DNA from: Gnetum montanum
Lineage: Eukaryota > Streptophyta > Gnetopsida > Gnetales > Gnetaceae
Reading direction: 5' to 3'
DNA length: 64,000 bases
Assembly: GCA_015680685.1 (NCBI GenBank)
Contig: MNCI01028438.1
Location: 135,663-199,662, forward strand
Below are positions 34,701 to 46,289 of the stretch, piece after piece. A program made the position numbers and the translations under genes. Each line of letters begins with the position of its first letter. Position 1 is the stretch's first letter. The notes beneath the pieces are model-generated. The model saw only the letters and a program-made list of their open reading frames with translations, was not told where the DNA came from and did no database searches.

Positions 34701-35884
34701 ATGGGGTCATCTTGGTAGAAATCCACTACCTTCAGCTCCCCACCGGCAGCTGTTTTGAGGCGTTTTACCTCGTCAGCTAATTCTTGCATTAGTTTCTTAG
34801 CATCCGCCCAATCTTGGGCACTCGGTAGCATGGCAGCTTGCGTTTGTGCTATATTATACGGGTTAGACTGTTGGACGGTGGGTTGCAAGGCCAAGAGTTG
34901 TGCGGCCAGGGGTTGCACTTGTGGCACGTGATAGGGGAAAGGCTGTGGTTGCTGTGGCGGCAGCTATACTAGGGGAACATTGGCTGGTTGCACCATAGGG
35001 GGCGAGATGTTATAGTGAGGAGGTTGATGTTGTTGTGGTTGAGCGCCCATCATTACCCGTTGTGCAGCTATGTTTTGTGGAGGGACCCCCTATTGGGTTA
35101 CGGCGGTAGAAGGGGCTGTATGCATTTGAATGTGTGGGATGTAGTGAGCAGATGTGGATGCCGGTATTACGTGTGGCATCCCTATCACTCGGGGTGGGAG
35201 TGTTGCTCCCACATTATCGCAAGGGGGTGGTGCTTGTGAAGATGGGCTGGCTGCCGCATCGAGGATGATGGCGAGAGGGAGCGTGCTGAATTACGGATCA
35301 GTTGGAGGTGGCACATGAGCAAATGAGGATGTATGCGATGGAGGCATTTGTGTGTGAGTTAATCTGAGGGGTTGGATGGGCAGGATCTCCCTTGTACTGG
35401 GATGAAAAATGGGGTTAACCTGTGCTTGTGGGCTTAGAGTGTGGTAAGAATCCTCTTGCTCAGATTGAGTAGCAAAGTCGTCCTCTTCCTCTAGTTGGGA
35501 CTCTAGTGCGGGCTGATCTAAGGAGTGTCTCCTTTGCAGGAGGAGCCGTGTGACGAGCTTCAAATACTGCTCTGGAACAGGGATGACGTCATACGGTGAG
35601 GGGATGAACTCGCGTCCCCCTCTGTAAAAGAGTTTGAACTGCCTCTTTACCTCTAGTTTGGCTCGGTCTACAGCCAGGCCAGCTTGTATCTTGATGCATA
35701 TAAAGTTATACTGATCCTGAGTTATGATGTCGGAGGCCGGGTCTCTCCCTTGCAACCTTAGGGACCAGCGGGGCCCTGCGGTGGGTTGTACTCCCAGGTG
35801 TTGCATGGCAGGCTGTTGGACAGCCATGGTGTCCACGACGTCGGTTACTTGAGTTGTTGCAGCGGTGATGTTCATGGGGTTCAT
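31791..35884 (-). pseudogene. E5 gag-pro polyprotein
   Basis: Long ORF (about 1,360 codons) for capsid, nucleocapsid and protease. Start MNPMNITAATTQ at 35884. The N-terminal 430 residues are Pro/Gln-rich with a short coiled coil (LMQELADEVKRLKT). One frameshift near 34605 falls at the start of the capsid domain (FPMSLAGRALDWYWALPRN, LLHKFVTRFKY). A zinc knuckle of the Ogre/Tat type follows (CDYHQRNGHDTDYC, about 33770), then a Pro-rich region with repeated PYVVRIP/PFVVRVPP phrases (33560-33100). The protease core is VHVDDGAATNVVP (about 32480; DDG where DSG/DTG is usual), then LGRSWLAQLRAV (about 32270). In-frame stops at 35288, 33013 and 32310 are TAA/TAG from Gln codons. The frame ends in a double stop at 31791. 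Confidence 0.88.
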
Positions 35885-36548
35885 GATGAATCGTTAAGGG
35901 TATGAAATGGGGTAGAGGAGCGAAATTAGTGTACTTGGTACAACGTAAACTAAAGGGACAAAGTGCAGCGTATATGCTTCAATGTTCAGCATATGGCATC
36001 GGCGTAGACAGTGTATACAGCGTAAGGGGTGCAGCGTATACGCTAGGCGGCGTATACAGCTTCAACGTAACACAGTATAGCGTAGACACAGTACAGCGTA
36101 AACAGGATAGAGAGTAAAATAGAGTAGGGTGTAAAACAAGGTAGCGTAGACAAGACTCAGCGTAAGATACTGCAGCGTAAAACAGGCACAGCGTAAAACG
36201 GAGTGCAGTGTAAATCAAAGTTCAGCATAAATAATGCTCAACGTAGAACAGAAGAGCGTAAACACTGAACAGCGTAGATGCTGGGCAGTTCGCAGGATGA
36301 GTTTTCAGGCTAGGCTGCATAGACGCTAGTGTTTGTGGACAATCCACGTGAAGTTGGTAGCGTATACGCTGAAAGACTTGTAGAGTTTAACACAGGGTAG
36401 CGAGAACGCTGATGAGCGTAGACGCTGGTAAGTGTGCAAGTAAGGTTCCCAGACAAGGCTGAGGTTTCAGTAGAAAACGACATGGTTGGTAGTGTATACG
36501 CTCAGCAGGGTAGATGCTGATAAGTTTAGGAGCGAGTGTTTTAGGAGG
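35885..36548 (-). promoter_or_regulatory. E5 leader, packed with AGCGTA motifs
   Basis: Untranslated leader between primer site and gag. Contains dozens of AGCGTA-[AGT]AC units on the + strand, including exact GCGTATACGC near 36029 and 36360. In retroelements this zone usually holds packaging and dimerisation signals; the repeats here match those of the LTR and the antisense gene. Confidence 0.75.
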
Positions 36549-36566
36549 CCCTCCTTCTAGCGCCAA
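36549..36566 (-). other. E5 primer binding site
   Basis: The minus strand reads TTGGCGCTAGAAGGAGGG, four bases from the LTR. It ends in the TGG expected opposite a tRNA CCA tail. I do not assign the tRNA. Confidence 0.75.
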
Positions 36567-36570
36567 TTTT

Positions 36571-37686
36571 TGTACCGCTTGAAATCATCGGTCACCGACT
36601 GGAAGGAAACAGAGACTGCGGGATCGCAGGAAGCGCACAGAAGACCCTGCCTTCGCTTGAGGGCAAGCTGGAATACACAAAGGTAGAGTACCTTGGGTGG
36701 TCCACATGCGGATCAGACAAGGATTTACCCACACGTATGCCGAAGTGCTATACGCTGGGTTATGCATAAACAGCATAAACGGCGTCACAGATATAACAGG
36801 GCATAAACATAAATGAGCGTAAATAGTAAACATGCAAGAAATTAACGTAAACTGTGAACAGTGGTATTACAGAGTCAGAATATAGTGCACCGGTCTAACG
36901 TAGTTGTGATGGACACAAGGCGAACGAAAAGCCCTGGTGGATGCAGGGATGACTCGGCGGATTTGCACAGTAGGCAGAGCGTAGAGACTATGCACACGGC
37001 GTACAGGGCTTTCCAGCATAAGAGGGTTTCAGCTCTGGTGCGCAGCGTAAATGTCTCTGGTCTGCTTTGAGATTTTTGCCAACCATCTTTGTTGAAGTGG
37101 AAAAGTGGGATTTTTATACCGGTTGTTACGCTAGACTCGGGTTAGGAGACACGTGGTGCTTTGATCGGGTGCATACAATTTACAAATATATAACATATTA
37201 CATCTGCTAGGCGTATACGTGGGGCGTATACACTGCATCAGGCCGGCGTACACGCTGGGCATATATGCTGGACGTGCTGGGCATGTGAACTTGGGCGGAG
37301 ATGCCATAGACGCTGGGCGTACATGCCGACAATGGCTGGGCGTATACACCAGGTGTAGACGCTGATGGCTACCGACTTGCTTCAATTCTTGCTCTTCGGT
37401 GCTGTCTCCATTCTGTCATTGAGACTTCATCGTCAGGCGTGTGCATCTGTGGTGCCGAGTGTACAGGCGAGGCATGTACATTGGGCGCGTAAGTCAGGCG
37501 TATACGCTGGGTGTAAACGCTGTTGATGCTGGGCGTATACGCTGGTACTGCACTTAGCGAAAAGTAAGCCTTTTTGATTCCAGAAGTTGCAATGTACGAT
37601 GCCAAATGTAGCCGTGGCCGTTTGTGGGTCGTAGGGACCTGCTTCTTGCTGGGGAAGCACTAAGCTCGAAATTTTGTGCTGTTTCA
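36571..37686 (-). repeat. E5 5' LTR
   Basis: 1116 bp, + strand TGTACCGCTT...GCTGTTTCA. TATA box TATAAAAA on the minus strand at 37118-37111. The GCGTATACGC-type array lies upstream of it (37560-37195). It lacks about 55 bp of the array present in the 3' LTR. Confidence 0.92.
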
Positions 37687-38264
37687 CCAAGCAAATACAT
37701 GTTTATGCTCACAACTAGTTGCTCTCATTCCACTGATTGATTAATATGTATGGAAATATAAATATTAAATAATTACATGGAAAGTAAATTACATTGAAAG
37801 TTAAAGTGATGTAATGAATATGAATCAAACTTAATCTTATTACCATTCATAGAATGTGTTTAGGTACAATGCCACTCAATTAAAACTCTATACAATTGAC
37901 TCAAATCCACACCATGGGCACTCACTAACCGTTTACTAAGATTATAATATAAAACTGCAAGAGTTCAGCTACATTATTGACCAAATGATGCCAACTACAT
38001 TCTAGGTGCTCACATATTTATAGGCAAATACAGGCATTGCATTAATGAGGATGCATTAACACATTTAGTTGTATCAATAGGGATGCATTGACAAGGATGT
38101 GTCAACGGGGATGCAATGACAAGGTTGCATCAATGCATCTAAGATGTGTTACTGATTAATGAATCAACCCATCCTCATTTGCACCTACGATGTGTCAACA
38201 AGGCTTTGTCAATGAGGATGCATCGATGAAGTTTCTCAACATATTAGGTCTCATCATACCCCCA
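37687..38264 (-). repeat. E4 3' LTR, right piece (starts with E5 target duplication)
   Basis: CCAAG (37687-37691) repeats the bases left of E5. The LTR then continues to ...TCTCATCA at 38264. On the minus strand U3 has an array of ATGCATCCTCATTGA/GACACATC-type units (38240-38030), then TATAAATA (38022-38014). The motif differs from the GCGATATCGC array of E1/E8 although the TATA region is alike. Confidence 0.88.
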
Positions 38265-38279
38265 TGACTGACTAAAAAC
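38265..38279 (-). other. E4 polypurine tract
   Basis: The minus strand reads CAGTCATGGGGGTA directly before the LTR start TGATGAGACC. Nearly identical in E7 and E8. Confidence 0.85.
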
Positions 38280-40020
38280 TTTTCCTCGAGTTATATATAA
38301 ATAAACAACATTTCATTACAAAAATTGTGAGGTGACCAAGACTAGATTGGGTACCATTATAAAACTAGAGTACGACATTACATAATTTTATTTAAGTAGA
38401 TGTATTACAAAATGAAAAGAAAAACTAGACAGACATCAAACTTTACAAAATTGCAAAGGTCTTTAATGATTTGCTGATGATGAATCTTCTTGTTATTACT
38501 AGCAATGGTAGACTTTTCAACCTTGATTGTTATGTTGATGATTCTATTTTATGCAAAACATTCTTGAAGAATGGACTAAAATTTCTCTTCATCATTCCAT
38601 GGGTTTAGCAGACATGTGATGTTGAAGCTTTAATCATTGTACATGCTACTTATTTATCCATGGGCATCTCCTCATCTATCTTTCCTTTGGCCTCTTTTCC
38701 TTACCTTGTAAAAATACCTTCAACCTTAGGCTTTCCTTTTAGCATCACTTACAATCACCAAAGGATCAACGTTAGTTTTGGTAAATTTTCCATAATAATT
38801 AACCCTTTTTGCATCCTTGGTTAGCTCAAAATTTGAAAACATTTTAGCATTTAGGCTCCATATGATTTCATAATAATGCTTCCCAAATCTCTAAGGTAAC
38901 TAAAATCTTCAAGTTGTTCACATCATTTTGATTATTTTTACTATTAGTTACCATAATTTTTAAAAATGGGGTGTTAGAAAAATTTCAAAAATTACATCCT
39001 TAACACTGCCCCCTCTTTCCTCCACGACCCCGACCCCCACCCCCCACCCCATGTAATAGTGAGGTGAATAGCGAGATGAGGAGGGACTGCAAAGATTTGG
39101 ACATGAGATACCTAACCATGTCTGCAATAGGTTCTTATATTAATTGTGATTAAGATTGTCATCATACCTATTCGTCTAAGTTTCAGACCAAGTCTATACC
39201 ATTAACAATGGCCTTGCATTAATGTGCCCCTTCTTGCCTATCATCATGAGTCAATAACAACCATAGAGAATGAAAATCACTCCAAAAAGAGAAGAAAAGA
39301 ATAGAAGGAAGGAAGAAAGGGCCTTAGTTAGAGGGGTGCCTTCAGGCATTGGTAACATGTCTTTCTAGCCCCATAACTAGTGCTTGTATCCCATTATTAT
39401 GTCTAAGTGGTGTGCTTTGAATTCCCATTATTTTTTTAATCTCTTTTTTTTTCTTCTATTCTCTTTCTTTCTTTCTTTATTTTTTGGAAGCATACCATGC
39501 AAATACATGCTTCTTTTTTATTGGTCAAATATAGAAGTGATGATACATTCCATGAAGAGTCATAGGTTTCAAGAAGGAAGTTAAGAAGAGAACCCACAAA
39601 TCCCCTTAAGGTCACATCCTTTACCATTCCCACTTGGTCTTTTCCTCTTTCTTCAAGGCATAATAATCATTAATTAATTTTAGTTTTATGTGAGAAGAAC
39701 AATATTACTTTCATGATAAAGATCTTTAATTTATAGAATTGAAGGGATGGATGATGTGGTCTCACTACTTTACACACTTGTTTACCCAATCATCTTGATA
39801 GCATAAGATAAAATCCAATACATGGTGTCGAATTCACATCATGACTGGCAATATTATTAACGAAAACATAGTAGAAATTCATAGAAAATTAAAGAAAATG
39901 ACTCAAGAAAAGAGAAAATTATAAAGAAAAGATAAATAATTAGAAATAGAAAACATATTAAGAATTGGAAAATGATTCAAGAAATAGGAAAATGATAAAA
40001 AATTTTAAAACAAAAAAGTG
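38280..40020 (-). other. E4 3' non-coding region
   Basis: About 1.7 kb without a gene. Includes a C-rich run (39020-39050), the block conserved with E3, E6 and E8 (39365-39790) and an A-rich tract on the + strand (39880-40020). That tract corresponds to the T-rich tract beyond the coding part of related copies. Confidence 0.6.
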
Positions 40021-41297
40021 AAAATGCACTTATTGGTTCTTGATTCAAGATGGGGCATCTTGCCCATGACTAAACTCATGGGCTACATCATCAGTTTTCC
40101 ATTTTTCATCTTTAATGATTTAATTTTTTACTTGGTAGCACATTTAACATTGATGATAATCACATTTCAATCATTTGGAGACATATCTTTAGCTAGACTA
40201 AAAGGTGTTTTCTTTTTAAGAGGACCAAACATGTTTCCTTGTTTATTTTTTATTTTAGTTCTTATGTCTCCTTATTTAACATCTTCTTTTGATCTATAGT
40301 CAAAGTATAAAAAGTTCTTCTCTAAGTTCTGTGTTTGGTTCACTTTCTTAGGACTAACACTAATAAGTGATTTGGTTGTTTCCATGCATCTTTTGATTAG
40401 TTTAATATTCTAATTCTTGAGCCACTAAGTGTCTTTTGGTTTAGTGGCTACTTTGTAACTTGGTTTTGCATACACACTTGTTCATTAAGTTTGTTATGTG
40501 TTGGTGTAGGGATCGTGTTAATACTTTAAACTTTCGGTCCATAACAACACCCCTTATCATTATTAGCAACGCATAGAATTTTTTCTCTCCACAGTGCTAG
40601 GTTCATCTTTTATGTTTTATGTCATAGTGGTAATAATTGTTGGCTTTTGTGTAGGATTAAGAGACATTGTTTTTGTGAGGAAGGGGATTAAATGAGATTG
40701 TGCTAGTTTTGATGAGCTAGTAGGTCTACTAGTTTTATTCACATGTGTGAAAACTATCCTAAAGAAAGGACGTTTCCAAGACTTTTGCTAAGATCTACTA
40801 ACATTATCATTCACTTGTATGTTCACAACACAAGTGTCATTCTTCTATTGAGTTTGTGGTGCCAATCCTTTTAGCATTATTGGAGGTGACATATGTTGTA
40901 GGGTAGTATGAGAGTAATGAGAATGTGATGAAGGATAAGAGGTATGAGATGATGATCCCACATGAGATGTTGCGAGTTGATGGTATTTAGGAGAGTAGTA
41001 GGAGTAATTTGAGGCATGGAAAATAGAACCACTTGGAGAAACATGTTGCTAAACATAGTATCCATAAGAGTCTGGCTAGCGATAAGGGTATTGCTAGTTT
41101 GTTGATGACATTCCCCACAACTATGGGTTTTACCATTGTGGTTGATATTAGTCTTGAGGTTGATAAGAAGTCCCATTGAGATAGTATCATTAGTTGTAGG
41201 ACTATATATAATTATCTTGTGGGTAAGATAATCTTCTAGGCATTTACTTTTCTATGAACTTTGGATTCAAAGCAAAAAACCCAAGACTCTTGTAGAT
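40021..41297 (-). pseudogene. E4 gag C-terminal part and post-protease linker
   Basis: On the minus strand: the Pro/Gln/His-rich gag tail at 41190-40880, a KSWKRPFFRIVF phrase (about 40770) matching KRRPFFR in E8, then a linker with CMETTKSLISVSPKK (about 40385) matching the E3 linker ICMETPKTPINS. A clear protease core is not found between them, so protease seems lost. At about 40085-40020 the sequence (AGTCATGGGCAAGATGCC..., ACCAATAAGTGC) shares the pol-deletion junction with E3 and E8. Confidence 0.6.
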
Positions 41298-41640
41298 TGA
41301 TGAGTCACGATTTCTCAGGTTTTGTCAATGAGGCATTATTGATGCCCTATCGATGCAACCCTGTCAATGTAGCCCTATCAGTGTGGGATTTGATGCATTA
41401 ACATGGCCTTGTTGATGTAGTGTCTATTTTTGCCTATAAATACACACTTACCCACCATGTTTATGACATCTTTGATCATAGTTGTAGCGGAGCTCTTGTA
41501 GTTTTCTTGCTTGAAAGTTAGAAAATTTTTCTAAGTGTCTGCAATAGGAGTCAAAGTGTGTACAGATCTTTATTTGAGAACTATTGTACTTGAGCACGAC
41601 ACTATTTGTGGCAATAAAGATAAGCTTTCTAATAGATTAA
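41298..41640 (+). repeat. LTR fragment (U3-R) of an Athila-like element
   Basis: Starts with a good LTR edge TGATGAGTCACG, a TCAATGAGGC/GATGC-type array and TATAAA at 41435-41440. It breaks off at 41640 in the R region and is followed at once by a second LTR lacking its own first about 70 bp. It is either part of E6's 5' end after a deletion between tandem LTRs, or a separate truncated LTR. Confidence 0.75.
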
Positions 41641-42506
41641 TAGTTGACGCCTAGTTGACGTATCATATCATGCATCGACGTGGCCTCGTTGACATAGTGT
41701 TTGTAATTGGCTATAAATATGTGTCCACTAGTTGCATTTATGGTAATAGAGATTGTAGTTGTAGCGAAGCTCTTGTAGTTTTTCCATTTGAAAGTTGGGA
41801 TTTTTCTTCCAAGTGCCTACAATAGGAGTTATTGAGTGTATGAGTCTTTATTCAAGCATCATTGTTCTCGAGCACAATAGTGTGTTCAACAATAAAGAGG
41901 AGCTTTTTGATAAACCTTGTAGCACTTTGGATAGATTAAATATTTTATTCATGCATTTAATGTTTTCAATTATTTATTTATTTTTAATTATTTATTAAAT
42001 GTTTCCAATAATTAAGTTAACGAAGTGATTAAGAAAGATGGATTAAAGACATAAATACGACCACTTCAAGCATAACATGTATTTTCTTGGTAATCCCAGT
42101 AGCATTATTGCTTGGTATGCCCAGTAGCGTAGGACTTGGTCACCTAGCAGTGAATACATGGGTTCAGGACGTGTATGGAAAGTGGGACCGAATGCTTATG
42201 TTAGGACTAGTGAAATACTAGTTGATTAGTTAGTTTAAATTAGTTAATCCAATCACTTTTATCTCCATTTGAACATCAAACCATAAAAATACAAAAATGA
42301 TAAAAATTAGATGCCTCAATTACACTTAACCATACCAATGTACATCACAAGTGTAATTGGGAAGACAATGATTGACCTTAAGGCAAGATTCACTGTCTAG
42401 AAGACTAGTGCACCAGAAATGATAAAGTCCACAATTTTCGACTGAATCACGCATGAACACTCTGTGATTCATATGGTTGGGTGTAGGGGTACCTCATCAC
42501 TTCTCA
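41641..42506 (+). repeat. E6 5' LTR (U3 start missing)
   Basis: Aligns with the 3' LTR from about 61150 onward. TATAAATA at 41712-41719. Contains the CTTGGTAATCCCAGTAG-type tandem motif (42090-42150) and ends CACTTCTCA next to the primer site. Confidence 0.85.
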
Positions 42507-42526
42507 TTGGTGTCATTGCTAGGGAC
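42507..42526 (+). other. E6 primer binding site
   Basis: TTGGTGTCATTGCTAGGGAC follows the LTR end. Decayed form of the site in E1. Confidence 0.75.
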
Positions 42527-42684
42527 TTTGTTTATTGAAATGTGCACTATTTTGGTTTAAGTGAATACCATTAATATAATTGTATGAACCTTAAGGTCAA
42601 TATCATTTCTGCTATACATAGACTTATAAAAGTACATTGATAATTTTGTTTTGTTTTGCAAAATTTCTCCTTCTTCTCACAAGC

Positions 42685-45080
42685 ATGAATATGTCAAACC
42701 TCCAATCCCATAGGAGTGCAAAGTGATCTATACTCATCTAGATGAGTATGTGACAAACTTCACCTTCATCATACATTAGGATGAACATCTACAATGGCAT
42801 GATATGGAGGGAAACATTGTCTTGCCCCCCAATCAATCTATGCTTGGGATGTTGTTTTAAACCCTTAAGAAGCTGGGCATTGCAAATCTTCATGAAGAGT
42901 ATGTTGTGGATAGTTATGACACTTGAAACTATTGTCTTACCAAAACACAACGCAGGCAAGATCAATGTCAAGAGAAGCTCCATAAGGCTACAAAGGGGAA
43001 ACAGTACACTAATCCCTTATTCCTACTAAATCAAGATGATAATGAGGATTCTCCTCCTAAAGGTTCTCAACATGAATATTCTCCACCCCTTGATACTAGT
43101 GATGAGGGTGTGAACCTGAACCTGCAATCCACTATTCATAAACTAGGTTTAGGAAAACTAATAGCCAAGGTAGGGACTCAGGCAAGCATCATAATAGCAA
43201 GGGATCTAAGGATGATGGTTGTAATAAGCGAAAAAGTGATGGTAGATACCATGGTGATGATGGCAGTCCACCTTCCTCTGCATCCTCTTCATTTGATTAA
43301 GAACATTCGTCTTCTTCTATGGGTTCTCGTAGAAGCCATCATCAAAATAATCATGATGAAGATGATCAATAAGACAACAATGACCATGAAGGCCACCAAG
43401 ATAGAAGGGATGGCCAAAACCATCATTGAAGTAATGATGATGATGAACCTCTAGTAGCAACTCGAAGCATGCACAACATTGTAGAGGTAGTTAAAATTCC
43501 AACCAAGCATATGAAAGATAGTCGAATCAAGCACTTAGACATGAAAAATATCTCAAGATTTGAGGGGGATATAACTTTGATCCATAGACACATCTATAGA
43601 ATATAGAAAATGAATGGTATAAACTCAAGCTTTTCCCTAGGACACTCATTAAGGATGCTGAAAGCTAGTACCAATCCTTGGAACTGAAATCCATTTTCCA
43701 ATGAAGTACCATGTTAGAGCTATTTAATGACAAATATTAGACATACTCTAGAGTGTCTAATCTGAGAAGGCAAATCTAAGGTTGGAAATAGGGAACACAT
43801 GAACCCTTGGATGTTGCTATGGGTAGGTACTATTCACTCTTACATTGATACCTTGGCCATGGTTATTTTCATAGGGAACAACTTCACCACATCATAGATG
43901 GGCTCAAAGCAGAAACTAGAAGAACCCTTGGGATGTATGCCCAAGGGAGATTGTTTGAATTGAGAGCTCATTAGATGCAAAGCTAATTGAGTAGGTAGAA
44001 AAAGAAGAAGATGAGCTACAGAAAAGGGAAAGTACATAAGAGTATAATAGGGACCCTTCCATCAGGAAATGGAAAGTCTAATTTTATGATGAGGAGGAGT
44101 CATCGCTCGATAAAGTGGTGAATAGGAAAACCTTGCCCATCCAAAAATTTGTTTCTAATATTTTTAATAAAGGTTGATAAATTATGGGACTCTGTGGATG
44201 AAAAATTTCAAATTTCTATGAAGATCACTGAGAAATCGAAAGAGCAAAATAGTGATCATAACCATAAAAGGTGAAAAGAAGCTAAATGTGCCTACCAAAG
44301 AGGTAAGGGCAAAGATGCGACAGTAGAGGAAGCTGTGGAAACTGACTCTGATGATGAAATTGATTATGAAATTTGGCAATACGAACATCCAAAGGGTTGT
44401 TGCCCTATGGTGTCACACTTAAAAGAGTCTAGGGGTGTATTTATTAGATTCTTGACTAGCACATAGGCAAGCACCTAGAAAATTTCCTTATCCTCAAGGC
44501 AATCTAAGGCAGTTCCACCAATAGCAACAAGCTTACTACCCAAGTGGAACTCCTCCACAACCTTATGAACAATATCAACAGTGGTACCAACCATAATCAT
44601 GGGAAATGTCACTACCAAGGTAGTAGTACCCTTTTAGGCAACCAAATCCATACAAGTACTATGTTCAACAACATGTCTCTCCAAGGAGTTTTGCAAGTTA
44701 GACCTCATTTTAGCATCACTATTACCCTCCAGAGTACCACTAAACACATTCATAATCTACTAGAGGGGAAAACCCATATCCATATCACCCTCCGCATCCA
44801 TTTGCACACACACCTTCACCTTAAACCTAGTTACCTCCTACTCCATCCATGCAGGGTGAGATTCCTTCATAGCCACAACAATGAAATTCTATGAGGGTTG
44901 TACATTGACAACTAACTTTCCAGCCAAGTGGTTTGGATAATCGATCCAGGAAAAGATCCTTCTTCTAACCTTGTAGTCCTCTTCAACCCTTACAATCTAG
45001 TCCAACTGATCATCCTACATCTCCAACACCCTCATGCTCTACATCAAATACCTTCGAGTGTCCTTCAAACCAAGTGCTAA
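42685..45080 (+). pseudogene. E6 gag relic
   Basis: Capsid gene. The likely ATG is at 42685 or 42691. The conserved block YTHLDEYVTNFTFIIH (about 42735-42780) lies one frame off, so there is an early frameshift. Acidic and His/Asp-rich stretches (43020-43440) precede the capsid domain at about 43470-43830 (IPTKHMKDSRIKHLDMKN, KLFPRTLIKDAES). QYEHPKGCCPM (44370-44405) is a possible metal-binding remnant. A Gln/Pro/Tyr-rich tail runs to about 45080. Confidence 0.75.
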
Positions 45081-45129
45081 CTTGAATTTTCACTATAATG
45101 TTAACTAATGCCATTTCTAGCTAGATCAA

Positions 45130-45990
45130 GGCTGACACTCTTCCCACAAAAAGATTTGGCCCAAGAAGTCCACTCATTTACTTATAGATCACTGGACATG
45201 AGCCATGTAAGGCTCTTCTTAACTCTAGTTCTAGAGTTAATCTCATCTCCCATGACATGTACAAGGCTTGGAACCTACCACCTCTTAAGAAGAGTAACAT
45301 CCATCTAGAATTGGCATATTAGTCAATTACTTCCCCTCTAGGATTAGTAGAGGACATTGTGATCATAGTTTATGGGTGGTCCTATCCTGTTGATTTCTTG
45401 ATGGTCAAGGTTGAAAACTACAAAAGCAACTTCCCCATCATTATGGGAAGAGCTTGGTTAAGCACGGTTAACGCACATATGGGCATAATGGACTTATCTC
45501 TAGAAACATCCAAAGAAAATGAATTGGGAAAAATAGAGAAGAAACATATTTCATGCATTGTGTATAGTGATAATGGATGAAATTGCATGTAAAATATTTG
45601 ATCCATCAAAAGTACATACATTAAAGCATGCAATCCATGTGCATAAGAAATCAATATTCAAAGGTGTTTGTATGCAACAGCAACAAAATAGGAGGGCATC
45701 CAATGGCTGATAGCTACTCATATAGTAGCACATTATGCATGGAACCAACTGAGACCCTAACATGTGCTTATGTTAAAGGCATGGATAAAATTGAACAAGT
45801 TCATTCCCAACTCTCTAATGAAGATGATGACACTTATTGGGGAGAGTTGGAAATCCCTGATAACTTCAAGCATGAGCCTCTAGAGCTAAAAAATTTACCA
45901 TCCAATATGGAATGTGCATTTCTAAACAATGGTAAATTGATCATAATTAATGCCAAACTTTCTCTTAAACAAAAAGAAAAGTTATTATAG
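45130..45990 (+). pseudogene. E6 protease and pre-RT linker
   Basis: Retropepsin-like relic. The active-site region reads ALLNSSSRVNLIS; the catalytic Asp position is Asn here and in E8 but Asp in E3. Then SPLGLVEDIVIIVYGWSYP, VDFLMVKVENY and GRAWLSTVNAHMG (to about 45500). The linker CMEPTETLTCAYVKGMDKIE (45740-45800) and YWGELEIPDNF (45836-45870) leads to RT. Confidence 0.8.
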
Positions 45991-46289
45991 GTAGTTAACA
46001 AGTGGCCAATAGCCTTTGCTTGGTCATATCCAGAGCTAACAGAAATCGATCCAAGGATATGCCAACATTACATTTACACCAATTCGACCATCAAGGCTAG
46101 AAGGCAGCCACAGAGGTAGCTAAACCCCAAATTAAAGTAGATCGTCAAAAAGGAAATTGAGCAACTCCTCAAGGTAGGGTTCATCTATCCAATTGTAGAT
46201 AGTGAGTAGGTTAGCCCACTAGTAATTATGCCAAAGAAAGATGGTAGGTGGTAGGATTGCATCAACTTCAAGCTATTGAATATGGCAAC
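45991..46289 (+). pseudogene. E6 reverse transcriptase, first part
   Basis: KWPIAFAWSYPELTEIDPRI, QLLKVGFIYPI, SPLVIMPKKDGRW and DCINFKLLN: the N-terminal third of a Ty3/Gypsy RT. It is cut at 46289 by E8; the frame resumes without shift at 53436 if one copy of the 5-bp duplication is discounted. Confidence 0.88.
46285..46289. repeat. E8 target site duplication, left copy
   Basis: GCAAC; second copy at 53431-53435. Confidence 0.92.

Larger units (their letters stand above)
20356..37686 (-). mobile_element. E5: Tat/Ogre-like Ty3/Gypsy element carrying an antisense gene
   Basis: Complete 17,331-bp minus-strand element with both LTRs (1116 and 1171 bp) and a perfect 5-bp target duplication. 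In element order: 5' LTR, primer site, motif-rich leader, gag-pro in one long ORF (35884-31791), a region with a spliced gene on the opposite strand (27039-31230), pol with RT, two RNase H domains and INT (26336-22908), polypurine tract, 3' LTR. The second RNase H and the possible intron before RT point to the Tat/Ogre lineage. The two LTRs differ mainly by transitions (roughly a tenth of aligned sites by eye), so it is younger than most neighbours but not recent. It keeps many CpG sites, unlike its surroundings. Confidence 0.93.
19976..41297 (-). mobile_element. E4: truncated, pol-less Athila-like element, split by E5
   Basis: Minus-strand element. Its 3' LTR is in two pieces (about 19976-20355 and 37687-38264) around the 17.3-kb E5 insertion. 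The polypurine tract is at 38265-38279, then 3' non-coding sequence, a short linker and the C-terminal part of gag. It ends abruptly at 41297 where a + strand LTR begins. No RT, integrase, ORF3 or clear protease motif is present. The remaining gag and 5' LTR should lie beyond E6 but are not found there. Confidence 0.75.
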
